In this document: in pieces, positions 41,101 to 47,171 of the stretch
Position numbering within the stretch: the first letter of the stretch is position 1
How the letters are laid out: each line of letters begins with the position of its first letter
Origin: Shinisaurus crocodilurus
Lineage: Eukaryota; Chordata; Lepidosauria; Squamata; Shinisauridae
Assembly: GCA_021292165.1 (NCBI GenBank)
Contig: CM037876.1
Coordinates: 110,427,379-110,491,378, forward strand
Reading direction: 5' to 3'
Length of the DNA: 64,000 nt
Made by a program: the position numbers and the translations under genes
The notes under the pieces: generated by a model
The model's database searches: none
What the model was told of the DNA's origin: nothing
The model's input: only the letters and a program-made list of their open reading frames with translations

Positions 41101-44011
41101 TAATATAACAAAATACATTATATCAAATACAGAACAAGTCCATCTTGTCGGGCAGCAGTGATGTTTTTCTCCAGGCTGTTGTGTGCAGCTGCAAAGAAAG
41201 GCACTGATTTCTTTGGCTCAGTTGGGCCTAGTGAACACCAGCAGTGGAAATACATGCTTTTCATTTACCAGCTCATTGGCTATCGAAAACCCAGTTTTGT
41301 TTCTTGCTTTCCTAGTATGTGACGTAGGGATTCCCACTGAACATTCACACTTATTCAAAACTTCCAGGTAGTTTTGTTTAATCACATCACAGTTAGTTGG
41401 AGGAAGTGATTTTCCATGACAGCCCAATCTTATGTATTCATATTCAGAATGAACGCATATTGAGTTCACTGTGCCTTTTACTCCTAAGCATTCAGAGTTC
41501 TTGCAGACTATTTCAATGTCTGCTTTCTCAGTGGTGCTTAGATTCCACTTTAGTCTTCAGAAATTACCATTATACCTATACCTTCTGTATAAACATCTGT
41601 GCTAGATCCTAAGTGGTTCCTCTGTTTGCATAAAGGACGGCAATTTCCACCAACTCGCCATTCATCTACAGCCGCCACACCTTTCCTGATGATCTTCCAA
41701 ACCCCAGGAGCAGATTTTCCAGGGGTGCACAGGCTGCAGAGGGAAGTGGGGGGGAGAAAAACCCATTCTGCGAAGATGAACTCTGTTCTATCCACAGAGG
41801 GAAAGTCCAAATCATAGTTTGGGAATATACCCGTATATACTCAACTATAAGTCGGCCCTAACATAAGTCGAGGCCCCTAATTTCACCCCCCAAAACTGGG
41901 AAAACTTATTGCCCCCAGTATAAGTCTAGGGTGGGAAATGTACGAGGGGAGACTCCCGCCGCCACCCCCAGACACCCCCCACCCCCGTACCTGCACCCAC
42001 TGCCGCCGAAGCCCCGCCACTGCCAAAGCCCCCCCAGGACCCCCGCCGCCACCCCCAGACACCCCCACGCCACCCCAAACACCCCCACGCCACCCCAGAC
42101 ACCCCACCCACACCCCCGTACCTGCACCCGCCGCCGCCGAAGCCCCTCCCCCACCGAAGCCGCGCCGCGCCGCAGCCCCCCCAGACACCCCCATGCCACC
42201 CCCAAACACCCCACGCCACCCCCAGACACCCCCACGCCACCCCAGACACCCCCCCACGCCACCCTACCTGCACCCGCCACCGAAGCCCCGTTGCCACCGA
42301 AAAGCCTCCCTGCCACCGAAGCCTCGCTCCCGCTGAAGCCCCGAAGCCGCGCCGCGCCGCAGCTTGCCCAGATACCCCCACGCCACCCCCAAACACCCCC
42401 ACGCCACCCCAGACACCCCACCCACACCCCCATACCTGCACCCGCCGCTGCCGAAGCCCCTCCCCCGCCGAAGCCGCGCCGCGCCGAAGCCCCCCAGACA
42501 CCCCCACGCCACCCCCAGACACCCCCACGCCACCCCCCGTCACCGTACCTGCTCCCGCCGCCGAAGCCCCACTGCTGCCAACTTCCGCCGCCAAATTCCG
42601 CCGCCGAAGCCCCGGCGTGGCTTCGGCGGCAGCGGGTGCAGGTAAGGGGGTGGGGGTGTCTGGGATGGCGGGGGGGTGTCTGGGGGTGGCGTGGGGGTGT
42701 TTGGGGGTGGCATGAGGGTGTCTGGGGGGCTTCGGCGCGGCTTCGGCGGGGGAGGGGCTTCGGCAGCGGCGGGTGCAGGTATGGGGGTGTGGGTGGGGTG
42801 TCTGGGGTGGTGTGGGGGTGGCATGGGGGTGTCTGGGGGGGCTGCGGCGCGGCTTCGGTGGGGGAGGGGCTTCGGCGGCGGCAGGTGCAGGTACGGGGGT
42901 GTGGGTGGGGTGTCTGGGGTGGTGTGGGGGTGTTTGGGGGTGGCGTGGGGGTGTCTGGGGAAGCTGCGGCGCGGCGGCTTCGGCGGGGGAGGGGCTTCAG
43001 CGGGAGCGAGGCTTCGGCGGCAGGGAGGCTTTTCGGTGGCAACGGGGCTTCAGTGGCGGGTGCAGGTAGGGTGGCGTGGGGGGGTGTCTGGGGTGGCGTG
43101 GGGGTGTCTGGGGGTAGCGTGGGGGTGGCATGGGGGTGTCTGGGGGGGCTGCGGCGTGGCGCGGCTTTGGCGGGGGAGGGGCTGCGGCGGCGGCGGGTGC
43201 AGGTACGGGGGTGGGGGCAGGGGTGTCTGGGGGTGGCGGCAGGGGTCCTGGGGGTGGAGGGGGGTGCCTGGCGGTGCCTTGCGGTGGCGGCGGGGGTCCT
43301 GGGGGGGCGCTGACCCACATATAAGTCGAGGGGGCATTTTTCAGCACAAAAAATGTGCTGAAAAACTAGACTTATATTTGAGTATATATGGTACCTGAAA
43401 TTCCTGTCTAAGAGTTGGAAGATAGATGATAAAATAGTTGTCAAAACTGTAATTGTTATTTTATGACTTAAGTTAACCTTTATTTGAGCCTTCTTCCTGG
43501 GAATCCAAAGAACCACAAAACAAATTCAGTGTGACCAAGGGAATTCAAATATCCCCTTTTCAAGCCATAAGACAAACTTCTTTTGGACATGGGGGCATTT
43601 TCAATAGCAGATTGTGATATGGGTAGATTGTGATATGGGTGGGGGTCTGTTATTTTTTCAAAAGTCAAACCCCACTTTAATACCCATGGCCTAAAGTAGC
43701 TCTTAGCCTTTGTCTCTATCTCCTTTGGTTAAAATGATCATCTTGGTTAAAGTATTTTGTGTTGAAAAGTTACAGCTGTGTCAAAGATGAATGTATATGG
43801 TACCATAATCTGTTCTATTTCTCTTATTTGTTTAAAGTTCCATACCACAGACATGAGGTTCCCTGATCTTCCTGGGTTGGAGGACTTGGGTATTGTCCCA
43901 ACTCCTGTAGAACAGAAAGCAATCGAAGTCCTGCGGCGTCACCGCAAATTCCGCTGGTTGGAAGCTGAGCTTGAGGATGCAAAACCAGCCAAACCTGTTA
44001 CCAACATGTAA
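13397..44011 (+). CDS. NDUFA9: NDUFA9, NADH:ubiquinone oxidoreductase subunit A9 (11-exon gene)
   Basis: The exons (13397-13445, 17229-17393, 23285-23382, 23548-23639, 24644-24785, 27852-27954, 30044-30111, 31836-31912, 33535-33630, 40899-40965, 43838-44011) sum to 1131 nt, giving 376 residues and a TAA. All introns are GT-AG and all junctions keep frame. The product is an accessory subunit of mitochondrial complex I, at the junction of matrix and membrane arms, and an atypical short-chain dehydrogenase relative that binds NADPH. The N-terminus is basic and Ser/Thr-rich, as expected for a matrix presequence. The Rossmann motif [13 protein letters not shown] carries G58-x2-G61-x2-G64. Further hallmarks are [22 protein letters not shown] residues, [29 protein letters not shown] and [11 protein letters not shown] near the C-terminus. 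Length is close to the mammalian 377. No stop or frameshift was found, so the gene looks functional. Confidence 0.97.
13768..13897. mobile_element. hAT-type palindromic MITE in intron 1
   Basis: The inverted repeats are CAGTGTTCTCCAACCTTGGG and its exact complement ending CACTG. Arms carry CTACAGCTCCCAGCATGCC (13806-13825) and ACTGGGAGTTGTAGG. Flanking 8-mers are not a clear duplication. It lies about 370 bp after the NDUFA9 start codon. Confidence 0.8.
14168..14265. repeat. CAATCCTATGCACACTT palindromic repeat
   Basis: AATCCTATGCACACTTGCCT, then GGGAGTAAGCC, is followed by the complementary GGCTTACTTCTGAGTAGACA and ending AACATTGTAGCC. The same repeat is at 28313-28402 and in fragments at 8809-8895 and 10739-10785. 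Confidence 0.65.
14482..14590. mobile_element. TTA-flanked GGGYGCAATCC MITE
   Basis: GGGCGCAATCCTATGCATG at the left and CATGCGTAGGATTGCACCC at the right are inverted repeats, with TTA on both sides (14479-14481 and 14591-14593). TTA duplications are the mark of PIF/Harbinger transposition. Arms have GGATGCTGGAAGTTGCAGG. Confidence 0.75.
14926..14968. repeat. (GAT)n(AT)n microsatellite
   Basis: GATGATGATGATG is followed directly by a perfect (AT)n run. Confidence 0.9.
15586..15882. repeat. Head-to-head pair of tRNA-Ala-derived SINEs
   Basis: 15591-15755 is a minus-strand copy: its complement has a tRNA-like head with GTAGC, AGAGCACCTG and GGTCCCTGGTTCAATACG, resembling tRNA-Ala. 15757-15882 is a plus-strand body and tail (TAGGACTAGGAAAGAATTCT to CTGACTCAGTATAAGGCAGC, then TTCCTATGTTG) without its head. 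A further plus-strand copy is at 58923-59115. Confidence 0.7.
16384..16552. mobile_element. TTA-flanked GGGYGCAATCC MITE with tripled core
   Basis: GGGAGCAATCCTATGCATG to CATGCATAGGATTGCACCC are inverted repeats, with TTA at 16381-16383 and near 16554. The left arm carries CCTACAACTCCCAGCATTCC twice (16422 and 16450) and the right arm once in complement (16498). Confidence 0.78.
16968..17105 (+). repeat. tRNA-derived SINE fragment
   Basis: AGCCATGAAGCTCACTGTGG and TCTCAGCCTAA match the SINE at 55493 (CGGCCATGAAACTCACTGGG, CTCTCAGCCTAACC) after many substitutions. Confidence 0.5.
17229..17393 (+). CDS. NDUFA9: NDUFA9 exon 2
   Basis: Residues 17-71. The acceptor is TTTTAG|GCTAT and the donor CTAG|GTAATG. 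It carries the end of the presequence, the conserved GRSSVSG segment and the dinucleotide-binding glycine motif [11 protein letters not shown]. Confidence 0.96.
17732..18180. mobile_element. TTA-flanked GGGYRCAATCC MITE, long form (copy 2)
   Basis: TTA|GGGTGCAATCCTGTCAAG begins it, and GGGGCTATAGGATCAC lies near the right end. The interior shares purine/pyrimidine-rich segments (CAGTCTCCTCCCCTCC, CTCTGAGGTC) with the copy at 11323. Confidence 0.6.
19090..19565. mobile_element. TTA-flanked GGGYRCAATCC MITE, long form (copy 3)
   Basis: TTA|GGGAGCGATCCTATGGCC begins it, and CTTAGGATTGCGCC followed by TTTA ends it. The interior is a rearranged and inverted version of copies 1 and 2 (AGACAGCATCTAGGGGGTCA, CTCCTCCCGCTCTGCA). 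Confidence 0.6.
22237..22406 (+). repeat. 5S-rRNA-derived SINE with CR1-like tail
   Basis: The head is GGCCTGTGGCTTACGCTGGC, then AGCTAAGCAGGGTCAGGCCT and TTTGGATGGGAGACC (5S-like). It continues GAGCAGGGGGTTGGACTCGA and ends CTCCTTCCAACTC with degenerate (TCTATGAAA)n. Confidence 0.85.
23285..23382 (+). CDS. NDUFA9: NDUFA9 exon 3
   Basis: Residues 72-104: [15 protein letters not shown] then the conserved [11 protein letters not shown] segment. The acceptor is TTATAG|GGCGC and the donor TATG|GTAGGC. Confidence 0.96.
23548..23639 (+). CDS. NDUFA9: NDUFA9 exon 4
   Basis: Residues 105-134 plus two bases. It encodes [18 protein letters not shown] and [11 protein letters not shown], the beta strand and loop that close the nucleotide pocket in the family. 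The acceptor is ACCAG|GAATGG and the donor ACAAG|GTAACT. Confidence 0.96.
23685..23812. mobile_element. Older hAT-type palindromic MITE
   Basis: The CTCCAGATGTTTTGGACTAC arm pairs with GGTGGGACTTGTCCAAAATA and following TCTGGAGATCACCAGGTTGC. The core resembles GACTACAACTCCCATAATCC. The ends are decayed. Confidence 0.55.
24104..24279 (+). repeat. 5S-rRNA-derived SINE with CR1-like tail
   Basis: GGCCTGTGGCTTATGCTGGC head, AACTAAGCAGGGTCAGGCCT, TTATTGGATGGGAGACC, then GAGCAGGGGGTTGGACTCCA, GGCCTTGTAGGCCCCTTCC and a (TCTATGAA)n end. It is close to full length. Confidence 0.85.
24644..24785 (+). CDS. NDUFA9: NDUFA9 exon 5
   Basis: Residues 135-182: [18 protein letters not shown], then [16 protein letters not shown] and SPSKYLRNK, the conserved helix-strand that contacts the cofactor. 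The acceptor is TTTCAG|AAAC and the donor ATAAA|GTAAGC. Confidence 0.96.
25685..25820. mobile_element. Older hAT-type palindromic MITE
   Basis: The left end CAGGTGTAAACAACTTGGTG pairs with GGGTTGCCTATCCCTG at the right. The core ACAACTCCCATAATCCATGG pairs with GAAGTTGTAGTCC. It is the same style as 28756-28892. Confidence 0.6.
27414..27510. mobile_element. hAT-type palindromic MITE
   Basis: CAGTGTTCTCCAACCTTGGG and its exact complement form the ends. The inner loop is shortened (TACAACTCCCAGCATGCACC). Flanking bases give only a weak duplication (CTAGAG versus AAGAGAG). Confidence 0.8.
27852..27954 (+). CDS. NDUFA9: NDUFA9 exon 6
   Basis: Residues 183-216 plus one base: [19 protein letters not shown] then [15 protein letters not shown]. 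The acceptor is GATAG|GCTGTT and the donor GCAA|GTAAGT. Confidence 0.96.
28313..28402. repeat. CAATCCTAT/AGTAAGCC palindromic repeat
   Basis: GCAGTCCTATGAATGTCTAC, then AGAAGTAAGCCTCATTG, pairs with CAATGGGGCTTACGTCCTGG and GTGTATAGGATTGCAGCC. Same family as 14168-14265. Confidence 0.7.
28498..28606. mobile_element. hAT-type palindromic MITE with perfect 8 bp duplication
   Basis: CAGTGTTCTCCAGCCTTGGG and its complement form the ends. GTTTATAG flanks both sides (28490-28497 and 28607-28614). The arms are almost fully paired around GCTCCCAGC. The exact 8 bp duplication assigns the family to hAT. Confidence 0.92.
28756..28892. mobile_element. hAT-type palindromic MITE (CAGGGGTAGGCAAC subfamily)
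   Basis: CAGGGGTAGGCAACTTGGTG and its complement ending GTTGCCTACCCCTG form the ends. The flanks CCTTAAGG and CCTTTAAG are a near duplication. The arms carry GGGAGTTGTAGTCC. Confidence 0.75.
29122..29166. repeat. (GAT)n microsatellite
   Basis: About fifteen perfect GAT units. On the minus strand they give a spurious polyserine open frame. Confidence 0.95.
30044..30111 (+). CDS. NDUFA9: NDUFA9 exon 7
   Basis: Residues 217-239: [20 protein letters not shown] then IY. The acceptor is ATTCAG|ACATG and the donor CTAT|GTAAGT. It is a short exon, with the frame supported by neighbours on both sides. Confidence 0.95.
30530..31320 (+). mobile_element. L2/CR1-type LINE 3' fragment
   Basis: Broken frames encode [35 protein letters not shown] and [10 protein letters not shown], the same C-terminal domain as the copy at 11736-12614 but older. 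Stops and frameshifts are frequent. Confidence 0.75.
31365..31664. mobile_element. TA-flanked palindromic MITE hosting a hAT MITE
   Basis: The ends CCATGTCCTTCTGCTAATGC and GCATTAGCAGAAGGACATGG are perfect inverted repeats, extended to CAAATTA, flanked by TA at 31363-31364 and 31665-31666 (Tc1/mariner-like target). The hAT MITE 31420-31555 is inserted in its left half. Confidence 0.82.
31420..31555. mobile_element. hAT-type palindromic MITE with perfect 8 bp duplication (nested)
   Basis: CAGGGCTCTCCAACCTTGGG and its complement ending AGAGCCCTG form the ends. CTCTAGCA lies on both sides (31412-31419 and 31556-31563). Cores are CTACAGCTCCCAGCATACCC and GGGAGCTGTAGTCC. Confidence 0.92.
31836..31912 (+). 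CDS. NDUFA9: NDUFA9 exon 8
   Basis: Residues 240-264 plus two bases: [20 protein letters not shown] then TYTLTG. The acceptor is CATAG|GTTGTT and the donor CTGG|GTAGGC. Confidence 0.96.
32470..33270 (-). mobile_element. L2/CR1-type LINE 3' fragment
   Basis: The minus frame 32875-33264 encodes [34 protein letters not shown] and [20 protein letters not shown]. The 3' end, with GTAAACCGCCTTGGCA in minus sense, lies near 32480-32530. Inactive. Confidence 0.78.
33488..33512. repeat. (GT)n microsatellite
   Basis: A pure GT run just upstream of the exon 9 acceptor tract. A second run is at 33692-33708. Confidence 0.85.
33535..33630 (+). CDS. NDUFA9: NDUFA9 exon 9
   Basis: Residues 265-296 plus two bases: [20 protein letters not shown] then [12 protein letters not shown]. 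The acceptor is TTTTGCAG|TCCT and the donor TATCA|GTAAGT. Confidence 0.96.
33955..34079. repeat. DIRS left inverted terminal repeat
   Basis: TCACACATATGGGCTCTGCG onward pairs with 39702-39826, with only a few mismatches across about 125 bp. Confidence 0.92.
34276..34369. promoter_or_regulatory. DIRS internal complementary region
   Basis: 34276-34334 is the reverse complement of 33902-33960 with two mismatches, and the following TTCTTCGTGATCTCTGTGCA to about 34369 is the reverse complement of the right end 39812-39846 with one mismatch. The two parts meet at CTTTCTTCTTCG. In DIRS elements this segment templates completion of the circular DNA. Confidence 0.92.
34412..35767 (-). CDS. DIRS tyrosine recombinase (451 codons, intact)
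   Basis: This is the integration enzyme of the DIRS element, acting on a circular DNA intermediate in the nucleus. The catalytic signature of the tyrosine recombinase family is visible: the first Arg in [13 protein letters not shown] (about residues 255-265), the H-x2-R box in [12 protein letters not shown] (about residues 397-408), and the nucleophile Tyr in THYQVD near the C-terminus. An N-terminal SAM-like DNA-binding region precedes it ([20 protein letters not shown]). The ATG used begins inside the overlap with the preceding frame, so the true start may be later. It overlaps the methyltransferase-like region in another frame, a usual DIRS arrangement. Confidence 0.9.
   Translation of the reverse strand: MPDFLQQGRPRQIINRGRVPHKLVRGSVLHVPTDPIADQGRIKDPVRLHKLHPGDSLVAEIGMVCTTPSPIQRRVSFPTEHCDNTFTSSRLATAPESVHSEAHSLANMIPSALPTEIKLVLQEAWKPSTRISYARKLKAFCEYLGHTEVPYSSAPIPPPRVLQFLLHLQHKGLKTSLLKVYLAALSAYHNGQDGFTLFSHPLVKHFMKGLRNIAPPVRSIAPVWDLQLVLQVLMSKPFEPMASTDLRLVSFKTTFLIAITSARRASELTALRVDSPYLSFHKEKVVLCPDLTFLPKVVSTFHLNQDIILPAFFQASTSSLERQLHMLDVRRALVFYKARTESIRKSPRRFVCYGGPSKGSPISSQRLSSWIVSCIKLAYKLKRQLLPSSVRAHSTRAVSTSTAFARGVSMTDVCKAATWSTPSTFVTHYQVDVRSQRDNAFGRAVLSSVLQ
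35584..35814 (-). pseudogene. DIRS methyltransferase-like segment, frameshifted
   Basis: [28 protein letters not shown] and [10 protein letters not shown] are characteristic of the region between RNase H and recombinase in vertebrate DIRS elements, often described as a methyltransferase-like domain. It is out of frame with the RNase H by a shift near 35797, and a TAG at 35584-35586 interrupts it. Downstream residues stay recognisable in the same frame. Confidence 0.72.
35703..36347 (-). pseudogene. DIRS RNase H
   Basis: [45 protein letters not shown] and [13 protein letters not shown] form the RNase H fold with acidic active-site residues. It shares the frame of the reverse transcriptase and is cut from it only by a TAG at 36360-36362. 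It leaves frame near 35797. Confidence 0.85.
36360..37442 (-). pseudogene. DIRS reverse transcriptase with altered catalytic box
   Basis: Reverse transcriptase blocks in order: [52 protein letters not shown], then [12 protein letters not shown]. The last is the YxDD box, which in DIRS elements normally reads YLDD. Here the second aspartate is asparagine (minus-strand codon AAT, about 36704-36706). A TAG follows at 36360-36362, thirteen codons before an internal Met that opens the RNase H frame. The enzyme is almost certainly inactive. Confidence 0.9.
37342..38383 (-). pseudogene. DIRS gag-like protein, C-terminal part, broken
   Basis: Minus frames 37913-38383, 37622-37891 and 37342-37593 make successive pieces of one protein ([57 protein letters not shown]; then [16 protein letters not shown] with a Gln/Arg-rich end). 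The first two share a frame separated by a TGA at 37913-37915. A frame change near 37640 precedes the third. The last piece overlaps the start of the RT frame. Confidence 0.75.
38272..39573 (-). pseudogene. DIRS gag-like protein, N-terminal part with zinc cysteines and RS-rich tract
   Basis: The likely start is the Met at 39573 ([14 protein letters not shown]). The N-terminus has a Cys cluster, [20 protein letters not shown], then [10 protein letters not shown], suited to zinc binding. A basic Lys/Arg/Glu helix-like stretch ([20 protein letters not shown]) and a long Arg/Ser/Tyr tract ([18 protein letters not shown] and similar, to about 38500) follow. The frame changes near 38390 into the next gag piece, so the protein is broken near its middle. 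Confidence 0.78.
39702..39826. repeat. DIRS right inverted terminal repeat
   Basis: Reverse complement of 33955-34079. The unique right end GTGATGCACAGAGACCACGA continues to about 39846. Confidence 0.92.
39847..40898 (+). other. End of NDUFA9 intron 9
   Basis: No repeat or gene was recognised. A homopolymer-rich stretch lies at 40485-40510. The AT-rich tract before 40898 serves the exon 10 acceptor. Confidence 0.4.
40899..40965 (+). CDS. NDUFA9: NDUFA9 exon 10
   Basis: Residues 297-319: [19 protein letters not shown] then VDR. The acceptor is TTACAG|TTTAC and the donor ATCGG|GTAGGT. Confidence 0.96.
41830..43391. mobile_element. TA-flanked MITE with a giant GC-rich palindromic interior (intron 10)
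   Basis: The termini CCCGTATATACTCAACTATA at the left and TATATTTGAGTATATATGG at the right are inverted repeats flanked by TA (41828-41829 and 43392-43393), Tc1/mariner-like. ATAAGTCGAGG words flank both inner sides. The interior, about 41960-43310, is a C-rich minisatellite (CCCCCAGACACCCCCACGCC and CCTGCACCCGCCGCCGCCGA units) that turns into its G-rich complement at about 42617. The top strand can fold into a hairpin of more than 600 bp per arm. Long open frames on both strands (up to 536 codons, all Gly/Val/Trp or Pro/His/Thr repeats) are artefacts of composition. Confidence 0.85.
43838..44011 (+). CDS. NDUFA9: NDUFA9 exon 11 and stop
   Basis: Residues 320-376 and TAA at 44009-44011: [36 protein letters not shown] and AKPVTNM. 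The acceptor is TTTAAAG|TTCC, preceded by a weak pyrimidine tract. Confidence 0.95.
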   Translation, partial: FHTTDMRFPDLPGLEDLGIVPTPVEQKAIEVLRRHRKFRWLEAELEDAKPAKPVTNM

Positions 44012-44530
44012 CAACTGACTTCTGGGGCTTGTCAGGCTGAAGTTATATTGACCTCTTTTGTTTGAAGAAATCTGTATATACCAAGTTAAATCCCTAGATA
44101 AATCATGTAACTTTGATGTTACTACTGTCACTTGTTTCATTCAGGTGCATGCGGTTTGAATGTGATATTTTTGCATCATCCTGTTGTAAATCTTCATAAT
44201 GAGGTGTCAGATTTGTGTTCAGAGTGTTAATTTGTGTTTAATTTATGTCCATTCTTTTAAGGTTTCAGAAAAATATTGAGCTAAGCTAGGAGCCAAATTT
44301 TTTAGAAATCAAGCTGGTTTTGCTTTTTCTTCCACACATCCAGTAGTAAATTCTGGGGATTTCCACACAGTTCTTTCAAGTCCATGGGTAGGGCACATGT
44401 ATTTGACAGCCTATGTCAGTATTGTGAAATGTCAGAATTTGCAAAGCTGAAACGGAAGGGCTGTGACTTGTCCACCCTTGTCTTTGATTACAATAACATC
44501 CCAATCCCATTAAAGCAATGCTTACCATTT
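44012..44530 (+). terminator. NDUFA9: NDUFA9 3' UTR with ATTAAA signal
   Basis: Non-repetitive sequence after the stop, with a variant polyadenylation signal ATTAAA at 44509-44514 and no AATAAA before it. The true 3' end needs transcript evidence. Confidence 0.5.
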
Positions 44531-45003
44531 CAGCCATTAAGCCCTCCAACCTTTGGATGTTGATACCTTTGAATTGAGTTATACCATATACGCAGACACA
44601 CAGTCAGCAATGTACAACAATAATGCAAAAACATATTTCACTAGATCTGTTAGTGTAAGTCATCCTCCATGCTTTTCTGGAAGCAAGACTAGTACCTCTT
44701 CCATGGTAGAGAAGTCAAATACAAACACAAGCTTCCCCTTCTACAGCATAGAGTGCATAGATGCAGAAAAAAAATATACATTGAAACTCTCTCACCCTCT
44801 CATGCACACACTCACTGAAGAGACACAGCCGCTTTGCACAATCACCATGGTTTAAACAAGCCGTGGCATGTCCCGGGCTCCATTTGCTTCCCCATCTGCC
44901 TGGGTGCAGCTTGTCGTGTCGTCCAAACCTGAGCAGCATGACTTGTTGAAGAGACACAACCCTCAAATAACTCAACAGCCCATGAGACTGACTCACTACC
45001 TCA
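44531..45003. other. Intergenic, target of the copia insertion
   Basis: About 44820-45003 has degenerate words (CACCATGGTTTAAACAAGCC, GTCGTGTCGTCCAAACC) like those at 1900-2110, and probably belongs to an older repeat. It continues after the copia element at 50468. Confidence 0.4.
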
Positions 45004-45616
45004 TGTTGGAAAACTGAACCGCTGGGGGGAAAAACAAAGCTAAGCAACTTTGTCCCAGTGGCTGCAGAATCGTGCTGTGAAGTTAGGGTAGTGTGAGAAA
45101 AACGTGTGCTAGGCCAGTAGGCGAAAAAGCAAAACAAGTCAGTTTCTTTTAAACACAGAGGTTTACTAAAACTACGACTTGCAAAAACATGAACAGATTA
45201 CAGAGTGATATGATACAAAAGTGCAAAGAGAATAGTATGTCAGACAAAACAGTTACAGTCATGACACACAAACAATCTCTTATCTTACAGAATGCTCTAT
45301 TACCAATACTCACTAATTCACCTATACTCCTTTTCTCCCAACAACAATACAAAGACTTTACACACCTTATATACATTATTGTACAGTCACATGCTAAATG
45401 AGGTAATGCCAGCTGCATCAAGGCATGATGTCACCCCAGCTGCACACAATTTAGCACGACCCTTGCTCCAGATCCCCTGGTTACAAAAAACTGTACAGTT
45501 CCCTTACTGGGCCAAAGGTGAAACTTTGCTCAGTCCTGACCTTGATCAGGTCTGTTGGATCTGTAACCTTCTTGCCCGAAGGCAAAACCTGAATATGGGA
45601 ACTCCATATTCTAACA
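45004..45616 (-). repeat. Copia 3' LTR
   Basis: 613 bp. It matches 49847-50462 except for three C/T differences (about 45374, 45551 and 45577) and lack of ACA near 45136. Plus-strand start is TGTTGGAAAACTGAACCGC. Confidence 0.95.
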
Positions 45617-45632
45617 CCCCTCCTTGCCTGAG
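45617..45632 (-). promoter_or_regulatory. Copia polypurine tract
   Basis: In minus sense CTCAGGCAAGGAGGGG abuts the 3' LTR start TGTTAGAATATGG, the expected place for the plus-strand primer. Confidence 0.75.
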
Positions 45633-45671
45633 TGGCTTGAAGCTTTATTGTATTTCACTAAACATATTACA

Positions 45672-47171
45672 TCAGAACAACATACCAAACCTTGCAATTA
45701 TTTCTTGGAATTTTGGCTTGGGCAGAGCCTTTGTCATTACATCTGCCAAATTCCCCTCTGATGGGCAGTACACCAGTTTGATTACACCAGTCTGAATGTG
45801 GTCCCTAACATTGCAAAACTTTACCGCTATATGTTTAGTCTGGGCTTTCAAGTTTTCTGTGTTCGCCAAAGATATGCATGCTGTACTGTCACAAAAGACC
45901 TCCACCGGTAGCTTTTGACTGATACCCATATCTTTGAATAGTTGAAGAAACCAAGTTGTCTCCCCACATGCCAGAGAAACTGCTGCCATTTCTGCCTGAC
46001 AACTGGATGTGGCTACACTTGTTTGTTTCTTGGATACCCAGTTTACTATGGTGTTACCTAATTGCATGACCATGCCACTGACTGATTTCCGGGACAATAC
46101 ACAATTTCCCCAGTCAGAATCTACCCATATTTGTAAGTTTTCTGAACCCTGAACCGGTAAACTTAAACAAATGTCGAGGGTGCCCTTGAGATATCTCAGT
46201 ACTCTTTTCGCTGCATTCCATGCAGGAACAGTGGGTTGTGCTGTGAACCGACACAAAACTCCCACACTGGCTGCTATATCTGGCCGTGACCACTGCGGCA
46301 GATATAGCAAACTGCCAACCAGGGATTGATATCTTTCCACCTCATGAAACACTTTGTCCGTTGCACTTATGGACTTTACAAAATCTGTGGTCATAGGTGT
46401 CAGTACCGGTGCACGCTCTAGCATACCATACTTGTCTAGTAATGCTATCACCTTGTGTTTCTGGTTTAGACAAATAGACTCCTTTGTCCTGAACACCTGA
46501 ACACCCAGATATTGTGCCACTTCACCCAGAGATTTTATTTTGAATTTTTGTCCTAATTGCTGTGCAAATGCTGATATCTGGCTGCTGCTTGACCCAGCAC
46601 ACAAAATATCGTCAACGAACGTGATTAACACCATGTAGTTGTTTCCTGAACCCTTAGTATACAGACATGGGTCAGCTATCCCACGTTTGAAACCATATTG
46701 CACCAATGTTTCGTTGAGACAAATATTCCAGGCTCTGGCTGACTGCTTCAACCCATAAACCGCTTTGTTTAGATACCAGACCTTTCCCTGTTTACATTCA
46801 AACCCTGGAGCTGGCTCCATGTATATTTCCTCCTCCAGAGGAGCATTTAGATATGCTGTTGTGAAATCTAAATGATGTACCAGTAAATGCCTTTTCGCAG
46901 CCAATGACAGTAGCAGCCTTACTGTTTCTGCTTTTGCAGTGGGTGAAAATGTTTCATCATAACTTTCACCCCTCCTTTGCGAAAAACCCCTGGTAACAAG
47001 TCTTGATTTAAATATAAATTCTCCCGAAATAGACACCTTCCGTTTGAATATCCACCTGCTGCCAGTTATTTTTACCCCTGCTGGTGCAACCACCTCTGTA
47101 TATACATTGTTCTGTTTGAATGACTCCATTTCACTTTTCATTGCCTCCAACCACCATTGTTTTTTCTGCAT
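45672..47171 (-). CDS. Copia reverse transcriptase-RNase H region (499 codons open)
   Basis: The complete RVT_2-type reverse transcriptase is followed by copia RNase H. Visible blocks are WWLEAMKSEMESFKQNNVY, ITGSRWIFKRKVSISGEF, KSRLVTRGFSQRRGESYDET, VHHLDFTTAYLNAPLEEEIY, KAVYGLKQSARAWN, the catalytic ITFVDDILCAG and EVAQYLGVQV. RNase H shows LQIWVDSDWGNC, SSCQAEMAAVSLACGE, VEVFCDSTACISLA and KHIAVKFCNVRDHIQ, then GNLADVMTKALP. All catalytic aspartates of the RT box are present. It is separated from the integrase frame by a one-base shift at a run of six A (47160-47165), so it is the 3' part of a broken polyprotein rather than an independent gene. Confidence 0.93.
   Translation of the reverse strand: MQKKQWWLEAMKSEMESFKQNNVYTEVVAPAGVKITGSRWIFKRKVSISGEFIFKSRLVTRGFSQRRGESYDETFSPTAKAETVRLLLSLAAKRHLLVHHLDFTTAYLNAPLEEEIYMEPAPGFECKQGKVWYLNKAVYGLKQSARAWNICLNETLVQYGFKRGIADPCLYTKGSGNNYMVLITFVDDILCAGSSSSQISAFAQQLGQKFKIKSLGEVAQYLGVQVFRTKESICLNQKHKVIALLDKYGMLERAPVLTPMTTDFVKSISATDKVFHEVERYQSLVGSLLYLPQWSRPDIAASVGVLCRFTAQPTVPAWNAAKRVLRYLKGTLDICLSLPVQGSENLQIWVDSDWGNCVLSRKSVSGMVMQLGNTIVNWVSKKQTSVATSSCQAEMAAVSLACGETTWFLQLFKDMGISQKLPVEVFCDSTACISLANTENLKAQTKHIAVKFCNVRDHIQTGVIKLVYCPSEGNLADVMTKALPKPKFQEIIARFGMLF

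Noticed and set aside
41906..43516. Open frames of 536, 460, 240 and 222 codons on both strands
   Set aside because: They lie in a C-rich/G-rich minisatellite palindrome, are open on both strands at once and encode only low-complexity repeats ([15 protein letters not shown]). This is composition, not coding.
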